Shown here one piece after another: positions 50,667 to 59,946 of a DNA stretch of 64,000 nucleotides. The position numbers and the translations under genes were made by a program. Where the stretch lies: assembly GCA_019347575.1 (NCBI GenBank), contig JAHWKY010000002.1, positions 124,001 to 188,000 on the forward strand, given 5' to 3'. The notes beneath the pieces were generated by a model, which worked only from the letters and a program-made list of their open reading frames with translations, had not been told where the DNA came from and did no database searches. The stretch is from Actinomycetota bacterium (GTDB taxonomy: Bacteria; Actinomycetota; Nitriliruptoria; Nitriliruptorales; Nitriliruptoraceae). The stretch's first letter is position 1. The number at the start of each line of letters is the position of its first letter.

Positions 50667-51922
50667 GGGAGGAGGCGGCGCCGGAGCAGCTCGAGGGCTG
50701 CGCTGCCGAGCCGCTCCTGGACGGTGAGGCGATCGCCGGGGATGTTGCGCCCGTGGACCTCGACCTCGCCATCCGGACGCGCGACGGCCCAGAACGCGGT
50801 GCCGACGTCCTGGCCGCCCTGCGTCGACGGTCCGGCGACGCCGGTGACCCCGATGCCCCAGTCGGCGGCGAACAGCTCTCGCACCCGCACCGCCAGGTCG
50901 CTGGTGACCTCGGCACTGACCGGCCCGTGCGCCTCGATCAGCTTGGGGTCCACGCCGAGGACGCGGCTCTTGCTGTCGGTCGCGTAGACCGCCACGCCGC
51001 CCTTGAGCACGCCCGAGGTCCCCGGGACCCGGGCCAGTCGCGCCGCGATGCCGCCCGCCGTGGCCGACTCGGCGGTCGCCACGGACTCGCCGCGGTCCTC
51101 CAGCAGGCGCACGACCGCCTGCTCGAGGTCCTCGTCGTCGATGCCCGCGACGACCGGGCCGAGCGACCCGACGATCCGGTCGACGTACGGCTGGGTGCGA
51201 GCCCGCGCGTCGTCGATCCCCTCGCCCGACGCGGTCACCCGCACCTGGATCTCGCGGCGGGTCGCGAGGAAGGCGATGGCGACGTCACCCGCGGCGTCAG
51301 CGTCGGCGATGGTGTCGGCCACGGCCTCCCCGACCGTGGACTCCCCCAGGCCCGCCACGTGCACCACGCGCGTGACGGTCGCGCGGCCCCCGCTGCGCGC
51401 GAGCACGTCGGGTGCGACGTCGCGGACGAACAGCTCCTGCAGTTCCCAGGGCACCCCGGGAAGGGCGTACACCGCACACGTGGCGGCGTCGTCGGGACGC
51501 GGCACCTCCACGACGAACCCCGGGGCCGTCCCCACGGGATCGAAGACCCGCGCCCCGGCAGGGACCCGTGCCTGGCGCAGGTTCGAGGGTGACATGCGGT
51601 AGCCGCGCGAGGCGAACAGCTCGGTGATGCGGTCCTCGAGGTCGGGGCGCGACTCGAGCTCGAGGTCGGCCGCGGCCGCGATCGCCTCACGCGTGATGTC
51701 GTCTGACGTCGGCCCAAGCCCACCTCCGACGACGACGAGGTCGCTCCGCGCGATCAGGTCGCGCAGGGTGCGCACCATCTCGTTGAGCTCGTCACCGACC
51801 GCGACGTGCGCGTGGACGCCCACGCCGAGCTCGCGCAGACGCTGGCTGACCCAGGCAGCGTTGGTGTCGACGAGGTCGCCGAGCAGCAGCTCCGATCCCA
51901 CCGACATGACCGCACCTCTCAC
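50663..51922 (-). CDS. cinA: CinA: competence/damage-inducible protein, NMN deamidase/pyrophosphatase
   Basis: The 419-residue protein has the N-terminal MoCF-like domain (VMSVGSELLLGDLVDTNAAW, VVVGGGLGPTSDDITREAIAAAA and YALPGVPWEL) and the C-terminal deamidase domain (ESVATAESATAGGIAARLARVPGTSGVLKGGVAVY and GIGVTGVAGPSTQGGQDVGTAF). It is implicated in pyridine nucleotide repair. GTG 51922 overlaps the pgsA stop (GTGA). The next gene, thpR, overlaps it by 4 bp. Confidence 0.95.
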   Translation of the reverse strand: MRGAVMSVGSELLLGDLVDTNAAWVSQRLRELGVGVHAHVAVGDELNEMVRTLRDLIARSDLVVVGGGLGPTSDDITREAIAAAADLELESRPDLEDRITELFASRGYRMSPSNLRQARVPAGARVFDPVGTAPGFVVEVPRPDDAATCAVYALPGVPWELQELFVRDVAPDVLARSGGRATVTRVVHVAGLGESTVGEAVADTIADADAAGDVAIAFLATRREIQVRVTASGEGIDDARARTQPYVDRIVGSLGPVVAGIDDEDLEQAVVRLLEDRGESVATAESATAGGIAARLARVPGTSGVLKGGVAVYATDSKSRVLGVDPKLIEAHGPVSAEVTSDLAVRVRELFAADWGIGVTGVAGPSTQGGQDVGTAFWAVARPDGEVEVHGRNIPGDRLTVQERLGSAALELLRRRLLP

Positions 51923-52587
51923 ACGGCGCTCCTCGCGCTACGAGCCAGCCGGCCGGCCCGGAAGGCGTAGTCGACGCCGGACACCACGGTGATGCCCACG
52001 GCGAGGTACAGCAGCACGTCGCGGAGCGACACGGATGCCCCCGGCCACAGGAACGCGATGACCGCCGCGACCTGGGTCACCGTCTTGGTCTTGCCCCAGG
52101 ACGATGCGGGCATGACCTTGTCGTAGCGGCGCACGAGGGCGAGCCGCAGCAGGGTCACGGCGACCTCCCGGACGACGATCACCCAGACGGCCCACCACGG
52201 CAGCCGGTCGACCGCAGCCAGGCTGGCGAGCGAGCCGATGATCAGCAGCTTGTCGGCGATCGGATCGGCGAGCTGACCCCACCTCGTGACGCCGTGCCAG
52301 CGCCGCGCGACCCACCCATCGATCGAATCGGTAGCAGCGGCGAACGCGAAGATCCCGAACGCCCACCACCGGGCGCCCGGATCTTCCTTGGCGAGCAGCC
52401 ACAGGATGACCGGGACCAGCAGCGCGCGCAGGAAGGTCAGCAGGTTGGGGAAGTTGAACCAGTGGGGCTCGGTCGTCTCGCGCAGCTCGCGAAGATCGAC
52501 GACGTCGTCGGGCTCCGCCGAGGGCAACAGCACCTCGGCCAGACCTCCGTCCTCGGCGGGGTCGACCGGCTCGGGCACCCGGCTCAC
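51919..52587 (-). CDS. pgsA: CDP-diacylglycerol-glycerol-3-phosphate 3-phosphatidyltransferase
   Basis: PgsA makes phosphatidylglycerol phosphate from CDP-diacylglycerol. The 222-residue membrane protein has an acidic N-terminus (about 1-45) and then about five helices. It has the CDP-alcohol phosphotransferase signature DGWVARRWHGVTRWGQLADPIADK (D-G-x2-A-R-x8-G-x3-D-x3-D type). GTG 52587 overlaps the rimO stop (GTGA), and the frame open to 52752 is antisense of nothing useful and rejected. In mycobacteria pgsA3 also lies near ftsK and RNase J. Confidence 0.93.
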   Translation of the reverse strand: MSRVPEPVDPAEDGGLAEVLLPSAEPDDVVDLRELRETTEPHWFNFPNLLTFLRALLVPVILWLLAKEDPGARWWAFGIFAFAAATDSIDGWVARRWHGVTRWGQLADPIADKLLIIGSLASLAAVDRLPWWAVWVIVVREVAVTLLRLALVRRYDKVMPASSWGKTKTVTQVAAVIAFLWPGASVSLRDVLLYLAVGITVVSGVDYAFRAGRLARSARSAV

Positions 52588-54149
52588 GCCGTCTGGGCGT
52601 CGACGGTCGCGACCAGATCGACGCCATCGGCCGCGGCGACGTGCACGCTGACGCGACGTCCTGCGGGGAGCTCGACGCGAGCCCCGTCCGGTCCGACGAG
52701 ACCGATCTCGCCGTCGGTGTCGGGGGCCTCCCGGAAGGAGCGCGCCACGCACACGCCCGCCTCCGATCCCTGCACCGTGACGTCCAGGACGCGGCCGATG
52801 AAGCGCTCAGCACGCTGCTGCATCACCGTCTCCACGACCGGCGCGAGGTGCGCGACGCGCCGCTGAGCCTCGTGGGAGGGGATCTGGCGGTCCAGCGAGG
52901 TCGCCGCCGTGCCGTCCTCGTCGCTGTAGGCGAACAGGCCGACCCAGTCCAGCCCCACGTCCCACAGGAAGCGCTCGAGCGCGGCGACGTCGTCGTCGGT
53001 CTCGCCGGGGAACCCCAGGATGAAGTTGGACCGGAACACGGCGTCGGGATCGAGCGCGCGGATGTCCGCGATCAGCTGCGCGAAGCGCTCGGGTGAGCCA
53101 CTCCGAGCCATCCGGCCCAGCACGCTGGCCGACACGTGCTGCAGCGACAGGTCGAAGTAAGACGCGACCTTCGGGTTGGCCGCCATGGCCTCGACCAGCG
53201 GCCGCTGCAGCTCCGCAGGCTGCAGGTACATCAGCCGCACCTGCTCGACGCCGTCGATGGCGGTCAGTTGCTCCAGCAGCCGCGGCTGCAGCTCGCGTCC
53301 TCCGATGTCCTTGCCCCAGGAGGTGGTGTTCTCGCTGACCAGCACCAGCTCGCGCGCGCCCTGGCCGGACAGCCAGCGCGCCTCCGCCACGATCTCGTCC
53401 GGGGGCCGCGACCGGAACCGGCCGCGGAAGGACGGGATGGCACAGAACGTGCACACACGGTCGCAGCCCGACGCGATCTTGAGGTAGGCCCACGGCGGCC
53501 GCGCCTCGTCGCTGCCGTACCGGCGCAACGGGAACCTCGGTCCGCTGGCGGGGACCCGGTCGAGGTCGTCCTGTGGGGTAGTGACCGGGACGTCGAGAGC
53601 CGTCTCAGGTGGTGGCTCCTCGGTCGGCATCACCAGCAGCGGCAGGCTCGGTCTGAACGTGCGGTGCTCGGGGGCGGCGGGGCGTGTGGCCTGCACCCGT
53701 TCCATGGGGCGTCCGGCGAGGACCTCACCCAACAGGCTCGGCAGACGTGGGTAGGCGTCGAAGCCCACGATGGCGTCAGCCTCGGGGATGGCCTCGGCCA
53801 GCTCGTCGGGGTAGCGCTGTGCCATGCATCCGACCACGAGCACCGCGCGGACGCCTGCACCCTTGAGGTCACACGCCGCGAGGATGGTCTCGATCGACTC
53901 CTCCTTGGCGGGGGCGATGAAGGTGCACGTGTTGACGAGCACGGCGTCAGCCATCGAGGGGTCGTCCACGAGCGTGTAGCCATCCCGGTGGAGCACCCCA
54001 GCGAGCTGGTCGGAGTCGACCTCGTTCCGGCCGCAGCCCAGCGTCACGATGGCGACGCGTGCAGCGGTCGGGACGGACGGATCGGTCACGGAGGTCAAGA
54101 GGGAGCCCTGGCGGAGGGTTGCGCGATCGGTGGGAGGGTACGTCCTCAC
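52584..54149 (-). CDS. rimO: Ribosomal protein S12 methylthiotransferase RimO
   Basis: RimO is a radical SAM methylthiotransferase that modifies an aspartate of ribosomal protein S12. The 521-residue protein has the UPF0004 cysteines (VTLGCGRNEVDSDQLAG, VNTCTFIAPAKEESI and VVGCMAQRYPDEL), the radical SAM motif CDRVCTFCAIPSFRG, and a TRAM domain near the C-terminus. A Pro-rich insert (about 150-200) precedes the radical SAM core. GTG 54149 overlaps the stop of the upstream RodZ-like gene, so the four genes to cinA are coupled. miaB at 39343 is its paralog. Confidence 0.95.
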   Translation of the reverse strand: MRTYPPTDRATLRQGSLLTSVTDPSVPTAARVAIVTLGCGRNEVDSDQLAGVLHRDGYTLVDDPSMADAVLVNTCTFIAPAKEESIETILAACDLKGAGVRAVLVVGCMAQRYPDELAEAIPEADAIVGFDAYPRLPSLLGEVLAGRPMERVQATRPAAPEHRTFRPSLPLLVMPTEEPPPETALDVPVTTPQDDLDRVPASGPRFPLRRYGSDEARPPWAYLKIASGCDRVCTFCAIPSFRGRFRSRPPDEIVAEARWLSGQGARELVLVSENTTSWGKDIGGRELQPRLLEQLTAIDGVEQVRLMYLQPAELQRPLVEAMAANPKVASYFDLSLQHVSASVLGRMARSGSPERFAQLIADIRALDPDAVFRSNFILGFPGETDDDVAALERFLWDVGLDWVGLFAYSDEDGTAATSLDRQIPSHEAQRRVAHLAPVVETVMQQRAERFIGRVLDVTVQGSEAGVCVARSFREAPDTDGEIGLVGPDGARVELPAGRRVSVHVAAADGVDLVATVDAQTA

Positions 54150-54934
54150 GCCGGGGAGGTCGTCTCCGTCTGGGGCTCGCCGGTGGCAGCGTCCTGGTCG
54201 GCTCCCACCCGCCCCGACGGATCGTAGGTCGCCGTGACCACCGCGCCGCGGGATCCCGGCGGACCGAGGTCACGACCGTTGAGTTCGACGCGGACCCCGC
54301 CGGCGTTCCCGAACGTGATCTCGACGGCCTCGTCGGCCTCGAGCGACAGCGTCTCCCCCGGCTCGTACACACGGCCCGCCTCGACGACCGTGCCGTCGAC
54401 GGAGGCCTCGATCCAGCACGGCTCCTCGACGAGCACTACGAGGTCGATGTCGTCGAACGTCGGCGAGGGCGATGGGCTGGGGCTGGGACTCACCGTGGGC
54501 GGCGGCGACACCTCGCTCGCCGGCGCCGTGGGGATGGCGGCGGGCTCGGGGGTCCGCCCACCGAAGACGTTGGCCGCGGCGATGGCGATGATGAGCACCG
54601 CGACACCGATGCCGGCCCACAGGACCCAGCCGGGCAACGGCGCTCGCGTCGGCTGCGCGACGGGGCGCGTCGCGAGGCGGCGCGGGTCGTAGTCGTCGTG
54701 CTGGACGTAGCGGCGGTAGGCGTCGAGCAGCGGCTGTTCGTCGACGCCGAGGAAACGGGCGTAGCTCTGGATGAACCCCTTCGCGTAGACGTCCCCGCCG
54801 AAGATGGCGAACTCTTCCTCCTCGAGCGCGTGGATGTAGTCACTGCGTACGCGCGTCGCCCGGGCCGCCTCCTCGACCGAGCGGCCCTGCTCCTCACGGG
54901 CGCTGCGCAGCGCCTCGCCGATGCCGATGCTCAA
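54146..54934 (-). CDS. RodZ-like HTH membrane protein
   Basis: The protein of about 262 residues has an N-terminal HTH_25-type helix-turn-helix (IGEALRSAREEQGRSVEEAARATRVRSDYIHALEEEEF), then a membrane helix (GWVLWAGIGVAVLIIAIAAANVF). A Pro/Ser linker and an extracytoplasmic DUF4115-like beta domain follow (PCWIEASVDGTVVEAGRVYEPGETL). RodZ proteins tie the cell-shape machinery to the membrane. The start is doubtful: TTG 54934 gives the compact domain start, and ATG 54997 is in frame. It is the first gene of the rimO-pgsA-cinA operon. Confidence 0.85.
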   Translation of the reverse strand: MSIGIGEALRSAREEQGRSVEEAARATRVRSDYIHALEEEEFAIFGGDVYAKGFIQSYARFLGVDEQPLLDAYRRYVQHDDYDPRRLATRPVAQPTRAPLPGWVLWAGIGVAVLIIAIAAANVFGGRTPEPAAIPTAPASEVSPPPTVSPSPSPSPSPTFDDIDLVVLVEEPCWIEASVDGTVVEAGRVYEPGETLSLEADEAVEITFGNAGGVRVELNGRDLGPPGSRGAVVTATYDPSGRVGADQDAATGEPQTETTSPA

Positions 54935-54951
54935 GGTGCGCCGATGCTCAA
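54923..54951 (-). repeat. Two 12-bp direct repeats at the RodZ-like start
   Basis: TTGAGCATCGGC occurs on the minus strand at 54951-54940 and again at 54934-54923, offset 17 bp. The second copy contains the proposed TTG start; the first copy is out of frame. Confidence 0.75.
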
Positions 54952-55084
54952 GTGCTGCCGGACCTGTGGGTCCCGGTCCCAGCCTACGGCTTCCCATCAC
55001 CCGCACGGCGTTCCAGCACGACCTCCGCCGTGGCGACGGCGCGCCCGAGCAGGGACGACGCCCCTCGGTGTCGAAGTCCGCCGC

Positions 55085-56785
55085 ATGCGCAGACTGACCC
55101 TGATCCTGGCCGCCCTCACCGTCCTCGCCGCCACGCCCGCCTCGAACGGGGTGGCCACCGAGCCCGGCACCGACCCGGTCGACTGCCTGCGCCACCTCGC
55201 GGGCCTGGACCTGCAGCACGTCACGGTCGTGGACCTGCAGGAGGCGCTGGAGCAGGGAGACATCACCAGCCGTGAGCTGGTCGAGCGCTACCTGGAGCGG
55301 ATCGCGGCGTTCGACGGCGCCGGTCCGCAGCTCAACGGCATCCGCGAGCTGCACCCCGACGTGCTGGGACAGGCCGACCAGCTCGACGCTGAGCGCCGCG
55401 CGGGTCACGTCCGCGGCCCTATGCACGGCATCCCGGTGCTGCTGAAGGACAACATCGGCACCGGCGACATGCCGACGACCGCGGGCTCGATCGCGCTCGA
55501 GGGCAACATCCCCGACAACGACGCCTTCCTGGTCGAGCGACTCCGCGAGGAGGGCGCCATCATCCTCGGCAAGGCCGAGCTGGCCGAGTTCGCCAACTGG
55601 GTCGATCTGCGCATGCCCAACGGCTACAGCTCGCTGGGCGGGCAGGTGCTGAACTCCTACGACCTCGCCCGCAACCCCAGCGGCTCCTCGTCCGGCCCTG
55701 CCACTGCCGGGGCGATGGCGTACGCGACCGTGACGATCGGCTCGGAGACATCCGGCAGCATCCTGTCGCCAGCGGAGGTGCAGGGGCTGGCCGCGGTCAA
55801 GCCGACCGTCGGCCTGGTGTCGCGCTCGGGCGTGATCCCGCTGGCACCGAGTTGGGACACCACCGGCCCGATGACGCGCAACATCACCGACGCCGCCGCG
55901 CTCTTGAGCGCGACCGCCGGCGTCGACCCCACCGATCCACGCAGCCTCGAGAGCCGACCGCACCTGCCCCCGGCGCTGGACTACCTGCCGTTCCTGCGCA
56001 CCGACGTGCTGGAGGGCGTCCGGCTGGGCGTGACCGACCGCACCCCGACGAGCTCCGTCCTGCGCGAGGCGTACGACGAGCTGGAGACTCAGGGCGCGAC
56101 CCTCGTCGAGATCGACAACTTCGGCACCCTGGGGCAGGTGGGACTCGCCGAGCTCGGCTTCGTCGCCAACGAGTTCAAGGCCTACCTCGACCGCTACCTG
56201 CAGACCGAGGCCAACCCACCGACCGGGGTGCAGTCCCTCTACGACGTCGTGCTCTACAGCCAGGAGCACTCCGACCGCTACCCGTACGGGAACTCGCTGC
56301 TGGTCGCGTCGGCAGCGCAGCCGGGGACGGTGGAGTCGACCATCCCGGGCAGCATCACCGTCACCGAGACCTCGCGAGCGATCATCGACGACACCCTGGC
56401 CCAGCACGACCTCAACGCGATCGTGTCATCCGGGACCGGCACGGTCCGTATCGGCGCTGCGGCGGGCTACCCGACCGTTGCGGTGCCCGCCGGCGCCACC
56501 GGCAACGGCCACCGTCCGATCAACCTGGCGTTCCTCAGCACGGCGTGGACCGAGCCGCAGCTGCTGTCGTTCGCCTACGACTACGAGCAGGCGACGCTGC
56601 AGCGGGTGCCACCGACGGAGGTCAACGCCGGCGCGCTCGTCACCGAGGCGTGCCCCGACGGCGGCGGCGGCGCTCACGTGCCGGTGCAGGAGCGGGACAC
56701 CGCCCCGACTGATCTGCGACCGGCGCTGGTCACCAGCGGCGTCGAGTCAGGGCTGCGGAACTCCACCCCCGATCGAACGGGATAA
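55085..56785 (+). CDS. Secreted amidase (amidase signature family)
   Basis: This 566-residue protein starts with a signal peptide (RRLTLILAALTVLAATPASNG). The amidase signature core has the Ser-cisSer-Lys elements: Lys in GIPVLLKDNIGT, NPSGSSSGPATA and GSETSGSILSPA. PTVGLVSRSGVIPL and DTTGPMTRNITDAA are further family marks. The substrate is unknown; exported members cleave amides or esters outside the cell. The ATG at 55085 gives a clean signal peptide, and the frame open to 54059 is antisense to the RodZ-like and rimO genes. It is divergent from rodZ. Confidence 0.9.
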   Translation: MRRLTLILAALTVLAATPASNGVATEPGTDPVDCLRHLAGLDLQHVTVVDLQEALEQGDITSRELVERYLERIAAFDGAGPQLNGIRELHPDVLGQADQLDAERRAGHVRGPMHGIPVLLKDNIGTGDMPTTAGSIALEGNIPDNDAFLVERLREEGAIILGKAELAEFANWVDLRMPNGYSSLGGQVLNSYDLARNPSGSSSGPATAGAMAYATVTIGSETSGSILSPAEVQGLAAVKPTVGLVSRSGVIPLAPSWDTTGPMTRNITDAAALLSATAGVDPTDPRSLESRPHLPPALDYLPFLRTDVLEGVRLGVTDRTPTSSVLREAYDELETQGATLVEIDNFGTLGQVGLAELGFVANEFKAYLDRYLQTEANPPTGVQSLYDVVLYSQEHSDRYPYGNSLLVASAAQPGTVESTIPGSITVTETSRAIIDDTLAQHDLNAIVSSGTGTVRIGAAAGYPTVAVPAGATGNGHRPINLAFLSTAWTEPQLLSFAYDYEQATLQRVPPTEVNAGALVTEACPDGGGGAHVPVQERDTAPTDLRPALVTSGVESGLRNSTPDRTG

Positions 56786-56859
56786 CCGGCACGATCGGGG
56801 GAGAACTCAACGGACGTGCCCACCCTTGCCGTCGGCGTTGTCGATGACCCGGTCGAACT

Positions 56860-57660
56860 TCAGACGATCCGCACCACGCCCAGGACGGCTTCCGCTGACG
56901 ATCGATCGTCGCCGTCGAGGGCGAGGCGACCGGCACGCTCCGCGTCCTGCCACCGCACCCGGTCGGCCGCGATGAGCACGATGGTCTCGACGTCGGTGCG
57001 AACCGTGACCGTCCGCACCGACTCCACCAGCGGGCCGTACTGGCGTCGGGCGAGGTCGAAGCGCCAGGTCGGCAGGTCGGCGTCGAGGTCGAACGCGACC
57101 GCGCCCTCACGACGTTCCAGCGATCGCAGCGGTCTGGCTGGCAACGCGCGGAGGACGAACTCGGCGAGCAGATCCCGCGTCGCGGGATCGAGTCGAGGTC
57201 CGGAACGCCCCACTGCCCTGAGCACGTCGTACTGGTGGACCCACTCGTCGTAGACGCGTAGCGCAGCGAACCAGCCGACCTCGACCCTGCCGAACAGGGT
57301 GGGGATCCGGACCGAGGCCAGTGGTGTCGGGATGAGACGCACGATCGTCAGCAGCCGGCGACCCCACCGCGCGAGCTCATCCGACAGCTCGTCACGGCTC
57401 CGGTCACGCAGCCGCTCCAGCGCCGCGTCGTTCGCGCGCTCGAACTCGTCGTCGCCGACGCCGGGGAGGAAGTCGAGGAGGTGGCGTCCCAGGACGAGCG
57501 TGCGGTCGGTCTCGGCGAGGTGACGGAACACGTCGGCCACCGACCATCCGGGGACCGCCTCCCGCGACAACTCATCGTCGGTGAGCGAGGTGAGCAGCTC
57601 CAGCGAGTCCGCCCGCAGCCGCTCCGCGCTCGCGGCGACATCACGGGGACGTAGCACCAT
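56860..57660 (-). CDS. DinB/mycothiol-dependent maleylpyruvate-isomerase-like protein
   Basis: The 266-residue protein has the four-helix N-terminal DinB-like domain (SLELLTSLTDDELSREAVPGWSVADVFRHLAETDRTL, with the metal-ligand-type His and YDEWVHQYDVLRAVG). A C-terminal domain (about 180-266) follows, as in the maleylpyruvate isomerase / TIGR03083 group of actinobacteria. Many members use mycothiol. The start is ATG 57660; GTG 57657 has better spacing from GAGGAG and may be the true one. The substrate is unknown. Confidence 0.8.
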   Translation of the reverse strand: MVLRPRDVAASAERLRADSLELLTSLTDDELSREAVPGWSVADVFRHLAETDRTLVLGRHLLDFLPGVGDDEFERANDAALERLRDRSRDELSDELARWGRRLLTIVRLIPTPLASVRIPTLFGRVEVGWFAALRVYDEWVHQYDVLRAVGRSGPRLDPATRDLLAEFVLRALPARPLRSLERREGAVAFDLDADLPTWRFDLARRQYGPLVESVRTVTVRTDVETIVLIAADRVRWQDAERAGRLALDGDDRSSAEAVLGVVRIV

Positions 57661-57854
57661 CACTCCTCGACACCGACCGGCACCGGACCGACACCGGAGA
57701 CTAGGCGCATCGAGCTGGCACATCGCACCCTCCAGGGTTGCGATGTACCAGCGCAGATGGGGTTCGTCGCCATGCCCTGCGGGGACCACACGCTCGCCCC
57801 GATGGACCGGGGAGATGCACGGGGCGTTGGGCTCCTTGGGTACAGTGCCGCCCC

Positions 57855-58199
57855 ATGATGAGCACCCGCACCCCGATGCTGCTGCGCTTGGGTCCGATCC
57901 TTGCGGCGGCGATCGTGGCACTCGGCCTGCTCCTGACCGGCCCCGCCGCCGCGACCGAGGGGCCGGCGCCGACGGATGCCCCGACCGAGCCGACGGGCGA
58001 GGAGGGCGGTGCGGAACACGGCGAGGAGGAGGGCAGCGGGAAGATCGAGCTCCCCCTGGATACCGAGAGGCCGCGTGACGCGATCGGGCTCGTGATGCTC
58101 GGTGTCGTGGCGGCCGGCGTCGCGCTGGCGTTCGTGAACATGCGCCGCCAGCTCAAGGGCGAACGGGGGCAGGCCACCGGAGAGTGGCGCTACCGCTGA
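57855..58199 (+). CDS. Small secreted/membrane protein, unknown function
   Basis: The 114-residue protein has an N-terminal signal or anchor helix (LLRLGPILAAAIVALGLLLTGPAAAT), an acidic Glu/Gly-rich middle (TGEEGGAEHGEEEGSGKIELP) and a C-terminal membrane helix (AIGLVMLGVVAAGVALAFVNM) ending in a basic tail. Start is ATG 57855 or 57858. It is divergent from the DinB-like gene and convergent with the ABC1 kinase gene. No family was recognised. Confidence 0.7.
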   Translation: MMSTRTPMLLRLGPILAAAIVALGLLLTGPAAATEGPAPTDAPTEPTGEEGGAEHGEEEGSGKIELPLDTERPRDAIGLVMLGVVAAGVALAFVNMRRQLKGERGQATGEWRYR

Positions 58200-58205
58200 G
58201 GACGT

Positions 58206-59861
58206 TCAGTGCCGGTCCCGGCGGTCGTTCCAGACGATCGACGCTATGAGCCCGACACCCCCCAGTGCGGCCAGCAGGAACGCCACGATCGCCAGCGCGG
58301 GGTAGCCGAACAGACGCGGCTCGGTCTCGACGCGCATCAGCATCGCCGCTCCGACGATGAGCGCCGCCAGCACCAGCCCCATCGTCACCCGGTTGGCGAC
58401 CTTCTGGATCGCGCGGGTCAGGCGGGTCTCGTCGATGGCGTCGATCTCCAGACGCAGCTCGCCGCGGTCCACACGCTCGAGGATGCGGTTGAGCCGCCCC
58501 GGCAGCTCCTCGGCGAACTCCTTGGCGTCCAGCACGGACCGCATCGCCCGACTCGGCGTGAGCGTCTCGATCAGGCTCTTGCTGGCGACCTCGGCCGCGA
58601 TGCGCCGGATCGCCACGTTGGGTTCGAACTCGGGGGCCAAGGATCGCCCCACCGCATCGAGGTTGAGCAGCGTGCGTCCCAGCAGCGTCAACTCGGGGGG
58701 TGGGGGGTGACCGGTGCTCGCCGCGACGCGGGCGAGCCGGAGCACGATGCCTCCGATCCGCAGGTCCTCGGCGGGTAGGTCGAGGTAGAGCCCCACGACC
58801 TCGGCGATCTCACGGCGGAACGCGGCCTCGTCGGCGCCTTCCTGCTGATCGCACATCGCCATCGCCGCCTCGGAAGCCCCCACGGCGTCGCCCTCGGCGA
58901 CGGCGAGGAGCAGGCGCAGGAGCTGGTCTCGAACCGCCGTGTCGAGCCGGACGACCATGCCCAGATCGAGCAGAGCGAGGTGGTCCTCGTCGGTGATGAA
59001 CACGTTGCCGGGATGCGGGTCGGCGTGCACGAAGCCGTCATCGAGGATCTGGCGCAGGTACGCCTCGAACAGCTCCTGTGCCAGCGTCTGACCGTCGATG
59101 TCCAGGCGGCCGAGATCGGTCAGCTCCGTGACCTTGTGGCCTGCCACCAGCTCCATCGTGAGCACCCGTGAGGTCGTGTAGTCATCGACCGGCTGCGGCA
59201 CCTCGATGCGTTCGAACTCGCTGAGGTTGCCCGCCAGCGTCTGGAGGTTGCGTGCCTCACGCCGGTAGTCCAGCTCCCGTGCCAGCGACCGCCGGAACTC
59301 GTCGAGGATGGCGGTCAGCTGGTACTTCTCGCCGGTCTCGGTGCGCTCGACCAGCCCGGCGAGGGTCTCGAGGACGTCGAGGTCCTCGCGCACCCTGCTC
59401 CGTATGCCGGGTCGCTGCACCTTGACCGCGACGGGCCGGCCGTCGCGGAGCTCCCCACGGTGCACCTGCCCCAGCGACGCCGCCGCGAGCGGGACCTCGT
59501 CGAACCTCGCGAAGGCGGTCCCCAGCCGCACGCCGAGCTCCTCCTCGACCACCTGCCTGACTTGTTCGAAGGGCAACGGGTCCACCGCGTCCTGCAGACG
59601 GTCGAGCGCATCGAGGTACGCGGGGGGCAGCAGGTCGGGGCGGGTCGACAGGAGCTGGCCCAGCTTCACGAACGTCGGACCGAGCGACTCGAGATCGGCG
59701 ACGAAGCCCTCGGCGTCACCGCTGTCGTCCTCCGAGCGGTCCTCGGTGAAGACGTCGTCGAACGCGGCGCCCTCGAGCAGGTCCCGGCGGCCGTGCTTGA
59801 GCACGAGCGTCGCCAGGGCGAGGTAGCGCCGGATGTGGCCCGTCCCGGATGCGATCTTCAC
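58206..59861 (-). CDS. ABC1/UbiB atypical kinase
   Basis: The 551-residue protein belongs to the ABC1/ADCK/UbiB family. The N-terminal KxGQ motif is visible (SLGPTFVKLGQLLSTRPDLLPP), then AAASLGQVHRGELRDGRPVAVKVQRPGI with the invariant Lys. LDDGFVHADPHPGNVFITDEDHLALLDLGMVVRLD contains the catalytic-loop Asp and the metal-binding Asp. Two membrane helices end the protein. UbiB-type proteins aid lipid quinone metabolism; the function in menaquinone-using actinobacteria is unproven. Confidence 0.93.
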   Translation of the reverse strand: MKIASGTGHIRRYLALATLVLKHGRRDLLEGAAFDDVFTEDRSEDDSGDAEGFVADLESLGPTFVKLGQLLSTRPDLLPPAYLDALDRLQDAVDPLPFEQVRQVVEEELGVRLGTAFARFDEVPLAAASLGQVHRGELRDGRPVAVKVQRPGIRSRVREDLDVLETLAGLVERTETGEKYQLTAILDEFRRSLARELDYRREARNLQTLAGNLSEFERIEVPQPVDDYTTSRVLTMELVAGHKVTELTDLGRLDIDGQTLAQELFEAYLRQILDDGFVHADPHPGNVFITDEDHLALLDLGMVVRLDTAVRDQLLRLLLAVAEGDAVGASEAAMAMCDQQEGADEAAFRREIAEVVGLYLDLPAEDLRIGGIVLRLARVAASTGHPPPPELTLLGRTLLNLDAVGRSLAPEFEPNVAIRRIAAEVASKSLIETLTPSRAMRSVLDAKEFAEELPGRLNRILERVDRGELRLEIDAIDETRLTRAIQKVANRVTMGLVLAALIVGAAMLMRVETEPRLFGYPALAIVAFLLAALGGVGLIASIVWNDRRDRH

Positions 59862-59946
59862 CCTCGTACCGTACGACCGCGACCACGCCCCGCGGTCAGC
59901 ACGGCGCGGTCGTCCGGCCAGGTCGCGCTACCTGGCTGCCGTCCCC

